Assembly (NCBI GenBank): GCA_022432975.1
Contig: CM039504.1
Span: 1,647,459 to 1,711,458 of the forward strand
Reading direction: 5' to 3'
DNA length: 64,000 bases
From: Begonia masoniana
Lineage: Eukaryota > Streptophyta > Magnoliopsida > Cucurbitales > Begoniaceae
Made by a program: the position numbers and the translations under genes. Under the pieces are notes generated by a model, which worked only from the letters and a program-made list of their open reading frames with translations, ran no database searches and was not told where the DNA came from. Of this stretch, positions 24,882 to 34,167 are shown in pieces. Each line of letters opens with the position of its first letter. Position 1 is the stretch's first letter.

Positions 24882-25883
24882 ACTTCCTTCTTCACTTCCT
24901 TCTTCACTTCCTTCTTCACTTCCTTCTTCACTTCCTTCTTCACTTCCTTCTTCACTTCCTTCTTCACTTCCTTCTTCACTTCCTTCTTCACTTCCTTCTT
25001 CACTTCCTTCTTCACTTCCTTCTTCACTTCCTTCTTCACTTCCTTCTTCACTTCCTTCTTCACTTCCTTCTTCACTTCCTTCTTCACTTCCTTCTTCACT
25101 TCCTTCTTCACTTCCTTCTTCACTTCCTTCTTCACTTCCTTCTTCACTTCCTTCTTCACTTCCTTCTTCACTTCCTTCTTCACTTCCTTCTTCACTTCCT
25201 TCTTCACTTCCTTCTTCACTTCCTTCTTCACTTCCTTCTTCACTTCCTTCTTCACTTCCTTCTTCACTTCCTTCTTCACTTCCTTCTTCACTTCCTTCTT
25301 CACTTCCTTCTTCACTTCCTTCTTCACTTCCTTCTTCACTTCCTTCTTCACTTCCTTCTTCACTTCCTTCTTCACTTCCTTCTTCACTTCCTTCTTCACT
25401 TCCTTCTTCACTTCCTTCTTCACTTCCTTCTTCACTTCCTTCTTCACTTCCTTCTTCACTTCCTTCTTCACTTCCTTCTTCACTTCCTTCTTCACTTCCT
25501 TCTTCACTTCCTTCTTCACTTCCTTCTTCACTTCCTTCTTCACTTCCTTCTTCACTTCCTTCTTCACTTCCTTCTTCACTTCCTTCTTCACTTCCTTCTT
25601 CACTTCCTTCTTCACTTCCTTCTTCACTTCCTTCTTCACTTCCTTCTTCACTTCCTTCTTCACTTCCTTCTTCACTTCCTTCTTCACTTCCTTCTTCACT
25701 TCCTTCTTCACTTCCTTCTTCACTTCCTTCTTCACTTCCTTCTTCACTTCCTTCTTCACTTCCTTCTTCACTTCCTTCTTCACTTCCTTCTTCACTTCCT
25801 TCTTCACTTCCTTCTTCACTTCCTTCTTCACTTCCTTCTTCACTTCCTTCTTCACTTCCTTCTTCACTTCCTTCTTCACTTCC
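24882..25883. repeat. Perfect 12-bp satellite (ACTTCCTTCTTC), 83.5 units
   Basis: 1002 bp of exact repetition, with no deviation in any unit as printed. It lies in the tandem-repeat slot of the solo LTR. On the minus strand it reads AAGAAGGAAGTG, nearly all purine. It is open in several frames (Glu-Gly-Ser-Glu or Lys-Lys-Glu-Val repeats), which is an artefact of the unit length being a multiple of three. Confidence 0.98.
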
Positions 25884-25929
25884 TCTCAAGCTACGTAATG
25901 CAGATGCATGCGTGCGTATGCCATTCAGA

Positions 25930-26215
25930 AATCATGCTCAGATTCAGATTACAGATACAGAATTACAGATTACAGATTCATTTCATTCCTTTCAGATACA
26001 GCAACAGATACAGATACAGATTCAGATTACAGATGCAGAATTACAGATTACAGATTCATTTTCATTCCTTTCAGATACAGAAACAGATACAGATACAGAT
26101 TCAGATTACAGATGCAGAATACAGATTACAGATTCATTTCATTCCTTTCAGATACAGAAAACAGATACAGATACAGATTCAGATTACAGATGCGAATTAC
26201 AGATACAGATTCATT
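25930..26215. repeat. Degenerate CAGATTACAGATACAG repeats with ~85-bp periodicity
   Basis: Short ACAGAT words are organised into about three longer units, each ending TTCATT...CCTTTCAGATACAG. Part of the solo LTR's repeat zone, directly next to the 12-bp satellite. Confidence 0.85.
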
Positions 26216-26655
26216 ACGTCACAGACAGACAGAATTGTCACCGAAACCTCGATCCACTAACCCAAGGGGGCCCGTCCGGCGGTTGGACTACCCCGTGGGG
26301 TTAGAGAGGGGGGTACACGCTTGCAACACGCACAGCCGTGCTGAGCCCCATCTCGCATGACCAGAAACAGACAGATTACGTTTATTCATTCAGATTACGT
26401 TACAGATTTCATTTCAGATATACGTCCCATTCAGATTACAGATACAGAATTACAGATTACAGATTTATTACGTCACAGACAGACAGAATTGTCACCGAAA
26501 CCTCGACCCACTAACCCAAGGGGGCCCGTCCGGCGGTTGGACTACCCCGTGGGGTTAGAGAGGGGGGGTACACGCTTGCAACACGCACAGCCGTGCCTGA
26601 GCCCCATCTCGCATGACCAGAAACAGACAGATTACGTTTATTTATTCAGATTTCG
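26212..26655. repeat. Two ~185-bp direct repeats
   Basis: Copies at 26,212-26,395 and 26,468-26,655 share CACAGACAGACAGAATTGTC, CAAGGGGGCCCGTCCGGCGG and CATCTCGCATGACCAGAAAC, differing by a few bases. They are GC-rich compared with the surrounding LTR. Confidence 0.88.
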
Positions 26656-28820
26656 TTACAGATTTCCTTTCAGATATACGTTCCTTTTCTTAAAAATACG
26701 TGCAGAAATTCCTTTTCATGACTTTCGAAAACCGTGATGCATGAACAGTTCATATCAGCGGAAAGTAAACAAACAACGTGCATACATTCATGGCAGTAAA
26801 GCAGAACCTATAAACAACTAACCTAACTACCCAACCAGAGTAACATAAAACAAACAGTTCCTCGAGTATTCCCGAGATGACGACAGGGTATGGTGTAGAC
26901 CTTTGGGTCAAAGTAAGTCACGAAAACTTACCTGGAGCGCACTGAATGGCTAGCTTCGTCCACGGGAGTCGCGTGTCTGAGGAAAACACGATATTTACCA
27001 TTAAAACTAATTTAAACAATTAACGTCCAAATCTAAAAACTTAACTAAAGAATTTCTCCTAAATTCTTTATTTAGCCAATCAAAGCGTTTATAACGTTAA
27101 TTAACGTTCGATAATTCGAAATCCCAATTAACGAGTTTTTCTTAAAAACTCGGAAAATAAACCAATTTTTAACTTTTTCGTAAATTGATTTTTCTTCGTC
27201 CAATAACGTCCAATACGTTCAATACGTACTTAATTAAAGCTAACCTATTAATTACGAGCCCTAATTCGCATTTTTTGTCAAAACCCTAATTGAAACCCTA
27301 AAGCTAAATCTCCGTAAAACTCGAAATAGAAGCTCTAAGATTGTAGGTACATACCGAGGGTAGCGAGAGGAGGAGAAACCGTGAAGAAATCGGAACGAAC
27401 GGAGGTCGAACGGAGGTCGGACGTGCGTCGGCCGTGAGAAGCTTTCTTCTCTGGAAATCTCCCTGGCCGAGAGAAAATGAAGAAGCAGGAGGAGAAAAGA
27501 GAAAGTTTGTTTATTTATTAAAATTTGATTTGCAAATTACTATTTTGCCCTTCTTAAGCTTTTCTTCTTTCGTTTCGTTAATTGGCTAACAATCTGACTG
27601 TTCCAAATTTCCATATTTTGCCAATAACTCATTTTTGTTACTAGGGATTTATTAAAACTGTCCGTTCGCAATTCGGACCACATTTACTATTTTTACTGAT
27701 ACCTCCATTATATTACGAAAAGCGTATTTATTCGGAATATAGCGTTTAAGCTCCGAAAAATCCCGTAAATTCCTTAAAATTCTTATTAATCATTAGGATA
27801 GTAATGACGCTTTCCGTTTGCGAAACCGACCTGATTTGACATATCTACCAAAAATGCCATTAATCAATAACATATTAAAATAATATCTTATTTCCAAAGT
27901 CCGTACAAGCCGGTTATTACATCTGCCACTCCTATCCTTTATAAGAGGCGATCATCTATCAATGAGGAACAATACCTTGAGTTGAAGTCATCCATTGCCA
28001 ACCTTAGCACAGCCATGGATGAAAAGATCTCACAACTCAAACTTGATCTGGCCTGTGAAGCTGCCTTAGACCGGGGTAAAATGGAACGTCAGATAGCAAA
28101 AGATAAAGTGTCTTTCTCCCGTGCTCTGAAGGCTCTTCAATCTAAAGTTGATGCTCTTGGCCCTGCACCATATTCTTCTTCCTGTCCAAGTGAGCCTCCT
28201 TTTGAAGACATCCACCTTCCTTTTCTCCGATCAGAGGTTGTTTCAGATTCTCGAGTGATGCCTTTGGATCTACAGGAGTCTGAACTGGCATTCTCTATAC
28301 CTGCTGCTCCTTCTGTACTGGAGCCATCCTTCGAGCCCTCCAGTCCAATGGCTACATCTCTTGTTGCTCCTGTCGAGACTTCTCCAAGCCAAGATCTGGT
28401 GGCTTCTCCAGCACCCTCTCCTATTACTAATACCTGTAGGGACTTGGTGGTCTATCAGGCCCCTCTACCCTCTGATCCTGATGTACTTCAAGCTCTAGTG
28501 GATGCCTTTTTCAATCCTACCCTCACATTGCCTTCTTGGGCAATCCATGCTTTTTGGAAGAAGTTTTTAGAAACCTGTCATAAGAAATAAGTTTTTATCT
28601 ATGAATTTTTTTTGTTGTTCTCGACATCTTCTGTTGAATGCAATGATTTCTGCTGTCTTTCTCTGCTTATTTTTTTTTATAATGTCAATGGGGGAGAAAT
28701 CAGAATGTTCTGTGATTTAGCTATGGATATGCTCACTTCTGAATAAGATGCATATATTATGGGGAAGCTTAGATTATGGGGGAGTTATAAATAATCAAAT
28801 ATTAATAGGTTGTCATCATC

Positions 28821-28835
28821 AAAAAAGGGGGAGAT
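28821..28835 (+). other. Copia2 polypurine tract
   Basis: AAAAAAGGGGGAGAT lies directly before the 3' LTR, the expected plus-strand primer. Confidence 0.88.
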
Positions 28836-30211
28836 TGTTGACTTAATTGATGTTTAAGTCTAAATATGTTTTTGATGATATGTTTATATGATAATATCAT
28901 TTGATTATGTTTACTAAATGAGAATTATAAATTAGGCATATGATTTTAATCTGTTGGAAATGCCCTTGATAAGGGTATTTTAGTATCTAATGCATATGAT
29001 TAAGTGTACAGGATTGAAATATATTAAATAAGTTAAATCACACTTCCGGTCACAAAACGACAAGAGCGGAGTCGTTTACAAGAATACTCTTCCGGTCACA
29101 AAACGACAAGAGCGGATAAGCGAAAATGAAGAAGTCCACCGCTCACTAAACGACAAAGGCAGAAGTGGAAATCTAGTTACACTACCGGCCACTAAACGAC
29201 AAAGGCAGAAGTGGAAATCAAATTACACCACCGCTCACTAAACGACAAAGGCAGAAGTGGAAATCTAGTTACACTACCGGCCACTAAACGACAAAGGCAG
29301 AAGTGGAAATCAAATTACACTACCGGCCACTAAACGACAAAGGCAGAAGTGGAAATCAAATTACACTACCGGCCACTAAACGACAAAGGCGGAAGTGGAA
29401 ATCAAGTTACACTACCGATCATCAAACGACAGCGTTTTTAAAGCTTCATCTTCCGGTGCCGGTTCAAGGGTTTTACAGCTTCATCATCCGATAGCGGTTC
29501 AGGACTAAATAAGCTTTGTCTTCCGCCAGAATTCAAATTAGCCGCGAAGCTACAGTGACGTCGTTTTCAGCCATAACTCCAGAACATTAATGGCGACGAC
29601 GAATTGCAACTACAAACGGCAACGGCTACCTGAACTTGTACGAAAGTTGCTCCAACGGTAACTAAGCTTCTATTATTGGATAAGGAGCATTGAAGCCAAG
29701 CTTACTTTGCAGACAGAGTATTTAAGTTAAGGTTAGAGCTCGAAGAAAAAAAACTTTTGCCAATTTGAATTCTGAGCCCTAGCTGCGAAAGATTAACTCT
29801 CTGTATTTTTTTTTCTACATCTCTCATTCGAAACTTGAGATTCATCCTGTGAGGTTGTAGAGTGAGCTTAAAAGTTTACAAACTCAAATCTGTGTAAGGC
29901 AGTGGATTGACGCCCGTGAAAGTTCAATCCAAAAGTGTAAAGGCATTTGATCGGAGCCCGGAATCCCGATCCGTTGATTCTCGTTGAGGAAAAGGGTAAG
30001 GATCTTCAAGGGGTGAGCCTTGAAGCGTGGACGTAGGCAGTTTGGCCGAACCACGTAAAAAGTACTGGTGTTAAATCTCTCTTACTCTCTCTTTATTTTT
30101 GATATTACCGTATTTGCTATTAGACAAATCAAGAGAGTAAAACTAATTGATTATTAGATTAAATTTTTAAAAGTCTAATTCACCCCCCTCTTAGACAATT
30201 CTGGTCCTACA
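28836..30211 (+). repeat. Copia2 3' LTR
   Basis: 1376 bp, TGTTGACTTAATTG to GGTCCTACA. It differs from the 5' LTR at about five places seen by eye: near 29,048, 29,234, an A-run near 29,745, near 29,991 and near 30,202. Confidence 0.92.
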
Positions 30212-30216
30212 ATAGC

Positions 30217-30256
30217 ATGAGAATTTGAAACTTTAAAAAGCAATTGATGTTGCTTG
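30217..30256 (-). pseudogene. Sliver of Copia1 between Copia2 and Copia3
   Basis: Forty bases between the right target duplication of Copia2 (ATAGC) and the start of Copia3. By position it belongs to the Copia1 integrase region; it is too short for an independent call. Confidence 0.5.
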
Positions 30257-31844
30257 TGTTAACTTAAAATGTGTTTAAGTATAACTATGTTTTTGATAAT
30301 TGTGATTAATATAAATGATATACATACAAAATGAGTGTTAGAAATGAATGTTATTAATAGTTGTAGTATCTCTTTGGGAATGCCCTTTAAAAAATGTATT
30401 ATATTGTTTTTGATAATGTCAAAGAGGAAGATGGATATTTAGTGATGAAGTTGACTGATTGCATACAGTATGGGGGAGTAGGGAGATTGTTGTGAGATTA
30501 TTATGGGGGAGAATATACTTAATCACTTTATATTTGTCATCATCAAAAAGGGGGAGATTGTTAACTTAAAATGTGTTTAAGTATAACTATGTTTTTTATT
30601 ATTGTGATTAATATGAATGCTATACATATAAAATGAGTGTTAGAAATGAATGTTATTAATAGTTGTAGTATCTGTTTGGGAATGCCCTTTAAAAAGGGTA
30701 TTATGTTTTTTCTAACGATTTTGGTTAAGTGTTGGTAGTCGAGTCTGGTGTATGCAAAATGTTAAAGGAACATCGACCGATTTCAAAGCAGACTTAGGTC
30801 ATCCGCTAGATATATCAATCGAACAGCAAAGTCGACCGATTGCGGAATCAATTACTTTGTCGTCCAGACTTAGAAGTCATCCGAAATCAATGTCGTCCAG
30901 ATTCTAAAGTCGTCCAGATTCTAGAAGTCATCCGAAATCAATATCGTCCAGATTTAGAGTCTATCGAAATCATTGTCGTCCAAAAAAAATAAAGATGTCG
31001 AACGAACAACAAAGTCATCCGAACAAAGATTTCATCCGCTAGAAGAACATCTTCCAAAAGTGACTTCGACCGAATAAATCTTCTGCCGAAAGCAATTTTG
31101 ATATAACATCTTCCAAATCACGAAGTCGTCCAATATGAAGATGTTTCTCAAGATCAATGTCATCCGAACAAAGTTTTCATCCACTAATATAACATCTTCC
31201 GAATCAAGAAGTCTTCCGCCGCGAGTGATAGCGACTCCAGAACTCAACGACTAGTTTTCTGCGTACGGACTCTTCACAACGGTCATATTTTTAGTACGGA
31301 AAACAAAGAGTCGTCTGAATGAGAAGCGGATTACAGTCACCAGTATAAAAGGAAGAACAGGAGCTCGAGAGAAACTTTTGCTGATTTGAAAAATTTTTCT
31401 CTCAACTCTCGCGAGCTCACACGTCTGTAATTTTCTTTTATTCTCTACACCTCTCTAGATCAAAACTTGAGATTTTACTTTTTGAGAGAGTGTAGTTCTG
31501 TGCTACATTGTTCATCTTGTAATCAAAGTGTAAAGACAGCGATTGACGCCCGTGAAGATCAATCGAAGTGTAAAAGGCAGTTAATTGGTGCCCGTGAAGT
31601 CCAATCAAGTTTTCTCGTGGAAGAGAAGTAGTGAATCTTCAAGCGGGTGGAATCCTTGAAGTGTGGACGTAGGCAAGGTTGGCCAAATCACGTAAAAATT
31701 ATGGTGTTATTTTTTTTTCTCTCTCTTTCTCTGTTTATTTTGAATCAGAAAACAATATTTTAAGTAATTTATATTGTACTAAGCAAACTCGATTATGAGA
31801 GAAAAATCTAATTCACCTATCTCTTAGACAATAACGGTCCTACA
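30257..31844 (+). mobile_element. Copia3: deletion-derived copia element, TSD GCTTG
   Basis: Flanked by GCTTG (30,252-30,256 and 31,845-31,849). A truncated LTR start (TGTTAACTTAAAATG, 30,257 to about 30,415) is joined to the last ~140 bp of an internal region, ending in the polypurine tract AAAAAGGGGGAGAT. A complete 1286-bp LTR follows (30,559-31,844, ending GGTCCTACA). Gag, pol and most of the 5' LTR are missing. The LTR design (polypurine tract, CCTACA end, GTCGTCC-type internal repeats) makes it a relative of Copia2. Confidence 0.85.
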
Positions 31845-31849
31845 GCTTG

Positions 31850-32296
31850 TTCATTTGACAAGTTGTACAAAATTTTGGTACACTGTTCTTAAAACATGTA
31901 ATATTACAAGACTCCAAAATAATTTTCAAAATAGGGAAAGATGGATGGTCAAGACGACAATGGAACAATGGGAGGAACTCTCTGTTGGAGAGGCAGAAAC
32001 TAAGGAGGAAACGGTAATGGACAGAGCTTGAGGAGTGGGAAGAGTCTGGTACAGCCCATTATGGAGGGAACCCCAGAGAACAACTTGGTGAGAACTCCAA
32101 TCCTTAACAAGAAAGAAGTGTTAATGAAATTCAACATAAACTGAGTTCCCAAGACACAATTGATTGACAGAGAGTAAATTCTGAGTAAGATAAGGGGTAT
32201 GAAAAACATTCTTTAAGAGAAGAGGGCGACTATAGGCAGGAAGAGTAACTGAGCCAAAATTATGAATAGGAACAGACTTACCATCGGCAGTGACAA
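31850..32296 (-). pseudogene. Copia1 fragment: protease/pre-integrase region
   Basis: Minus-strand reading near 32,000-32,210 resembles the copia GAG-pre-integrase segment (PYLTQNLLSVNQLC-like and GSLHNGLYQ-like words in shifted frames). It is the middle part of Copia1, separated from its neighbours by Copia3 and a solo LTR. Confidence 0.7.
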
Positions 32297-33859
32297 TGTA
32301 ACACCTCTAATACTGTACTCATTTACCCGTATAAATTTTTCATTTTATTTCACACTTTAAGCGGAAACTGAATCGGAATTGAAGCCGTTAGTGTTGTTTG
32401 GAAAACCATTTAAAACAAACATAAAATTGTTAATAAAACAATTAAAACTATTTAATTAAAAACTAATTTTGATTAAAACAATCGGAAGGGCAAAACTGTC
32501 CGGCCCTAAAAACACAGGGGCAGCGACCAGTCGCTGCAGCATGCAGCGACTGATCGCTGCAGCATGCAGCGACTGATCGCTGCATATGCTGCAGCGTGCA
32601 GCGATCAGTCGCTGCAGCGACTGGTCGCTGCACAGCATGCAGCATGAAGCGATCGATCTCTGCATGCTGCAGAGATCGATCGCTGCACACCCTGTGCAGC
32701 GATTGTGCAGCATGCAGCGATCCATGTTCCTTCGATCGCTTTCCCTCATCACTTCTCTACTGCCATTTTTTTTTCAAGTGCTCTCTGGAAACTCCAGAAA
32801 GAAAAACCACAATCTGATCTGCTCTCTGGAATCCGATTCCAGAGAGAAACGGTTCCTCAAATAACACAATATTTTAAACGCGATAAAACTTCTTAAAAAC
32901 AAACGGCGTGGATAGCTCTAAAACTCGAGCATATCCGTACCAACCTAAAACATTTCAAAACATTTTTAACAAAACATTTTACATACCGTTTACCAAAACA
33001 TTTAAAATATCAAACGTAAATCTATCACCTATCCAGATTTCCCAAACATTCTATTAAGTTCGATCTATACATTTTATGCTCAAAACATCCCAAAATACCT
33101 ACTTACGTCCCCACGGGTCAAAACGCACCGACTGCTCAGCACACTCCCACGGGCCATTCTCCGTCAACTGCCTCATACGTCCGAAGGAGGAACGTCGTCC
33201 TCACCTGGCTCAATGTCACCTATAACGTCACCTACACCATACAGACACCTATGAGCTAACAGGCTCAGGATCGTAGGTTCATACCTAGGGTAGCGAGAGG
33301 AGGAAGAATCACGAAGAACGGAAGTCGAACGGAGGAGAAACGGAGGTCGGATTGGCGGAATTCGTCGGTTGGCTGAGAGCTTTGCTCTCTGGTTTTTGCG
33401 CGGGCAGAGGAGAAATGAAGAAAGAACTTAGGTTTTTGTTATTTTTATAATTTAGTTTGGTAAATTACCGTTTTGCCTTTAGAACTTATTTCTATTTTGT
33501 TTCGTCCTTCGGTTAGTTAATCGTCCTACTATTCGGGTTCACCAAATTTCCGTATTTCACCAACAAGTCCAACTTAATATCTAGGATTTAATAAAACAGT
33601 CCGTTGGCAATTTGGACCTTGTTTGCTATTTTTACGAGAACATCTTTTACATTACGAGAATTGTATTTACTCGGAATGTAACGTTTAATCTCCGAAAATT
33701 CCCATAATTTCCTTAAAATTCCTATTAATCGTTAGGATCGTAATGCCGCTTTCCGTTTGCGAAACTGATTTGATTTGACATATTTACCAAAATGCTAGTA
33801 TATAATAAAACATGAATATCATATATTAAATCAAAAATCCGTACAAGCCGGATATTACA
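32297..33859 (-). mobile_element. Solo LTR (gypsy-like family), TSD GACAA
   Basis: 1563 bp bounded by GACAA (32,292-32,296 and 33,860-33,864). Plus-strand ends are TGTAACACCTC and GGATATTACA. It matches 24,075-27,921 at both ends and through much of its length (for example CGAGCATA near 32,925 and GGTAGCGAGAGGAGG near 33,290), but has no 12-bp satellite in the repeat slot. It is inserted in the protease part of Copia1. Confidence 0.88.
32520..32723. repeat. Palindromic GCAGCGA/TCGCTGC cluster with 17-bp hairpin
   Basis: A run of self-complementary words. The longest is an inverted repeat with perfect 17-bp arms (32,648-32,664 and 32,668-32,684) around a 3-base loop, built on GATCGATCTCTGCA. 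It is comparable to the block at 24,307-24,508. Confidence 0.88.
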
Positions 33860-34167
33860 GACAACTTGAGTGGAGCCGGTGTAAGGATTGTGATGATTCA
33901 ACAGAGAAGAATGAAGAGTGAAATGTGAGTGGCTCCAGAGTCTAATGTCCACATCGCAGCTGGAGCAGAGGCGGGGAAGACCGGCCGTAGGAGCTTGAGC
34001 CGAAAGGGAGAAAGTTGTTAAGGAGTTGGGAAGGTGGGCTGCTGTATGAACCTGAGCCGAAGAGGGAAATTGGGTTTGGACCGAGTACTGAGGTCTGTAG
34101 GAGGTGTCCAGGCGGTGATAGCAAAAAGGGGCAGTGTGACCCATTTTATGGCAAATTTAACATCTGG
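33860..34167 (-). pseudogene. Copia1 fragment: gag end / protease region
   Basis: Minus-strand reading contains GHTAPFCYHRLDTSY (zinc-knuckle remnant), a Ser/Pro-rich linker and words that match the copia protease start in a shifted frame. It is bounded by two solo LTRs. Confidence 0.7.

Larger units (their letters stand above)
24075..27921 (-). mobile_element. Solo LTR (gypsy-like family) inside the Copia2 3' ORF
   Basis: 3847 bp starting TGTAACACCCC and ending GGTTATTACA on the plus strand, flanked by CCTGC/TCTGC (one mismatch). In minus orientation the order matches the other LTRs of this family: start TGTAATAACCGG, pyrimidine-rich leader with CTCCTCTCGCTACCC (near 27,350), a donor-like CAGGTAAGTTTT (near 26,930), a tandem-repeat zone, the conserved GCTGAGCAGTCG block (near 24,873), a palindromic GCAGCGA zone, and the end GGGGTGTTACA. 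It is closely related to 32,297-33,859. No coding region. Its size is inflated by repeats. Confidence 0.82.
22502..28590 (+). pseudogene. Copia2 extra 3' ORF (SIRE-type, envelope-like position), interrupted
   Basis: A third reading frame downstream of pol, split into three pieces: 22,502-23,276, then a one-base frame change near 23,266 into 23,278-24,074, then a solo LTR (24,075-27,921), then 27,927-28,590. The first part resembles the 'putative plant transposon protein' domain seen in SIRE/Ogre extra ORFs (FYFPSAIRMFYANL, LTSKSINEILG). The middle is rich in Pro/Ser (PPPVPKLLAPPLRPS). The last part is a predicted coiled coil (ELKSSIANLSTAMDEKISQL) followed by a Pro/Ser tail. Taking out the LTR and one target copy leaves the last two pieces in one frame. 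No clear membrane segment was seen; the function is unknown. Confidence 0.75.
16056..30211 (+). mobile_element. Copia2: full-length SIRE-like Ty1/copia retrotransposon, TSD ATAGC
   Basis: A 14.2-kb plus-strand element bounded by ATAGC (16,051-16,055 and 30,212-30,216). Its LTRs of 1375 and 1376 bp differ at about four substitutions and one indel by eye. It has a tRNA-iMet type primer site (TTGGTATCAGAGC), gag with two zinc knuckles, a complete pol reading frame, an extra long 3' ORF and a polypurine tract. The extra ORF after pol and the very large size are typical of SIRE/Maximus-type copia elements. The 3' ORF is interrupted by a solo LTR (24,075-27,921). The gag stop codon and two frame breaks suggest this copy depends on others for movement. 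Confidence 0.92.

Noticed and set aside
24798..25889. Long minus-strand open frames of 363 and 334 codons made of EGSE or KKEV repeats
   Set aside because: They are products of the 12-bp satellite, open in several frames because the unit is a multiple of three with no stop. No start context, domain or non-repeat body supports a gene.
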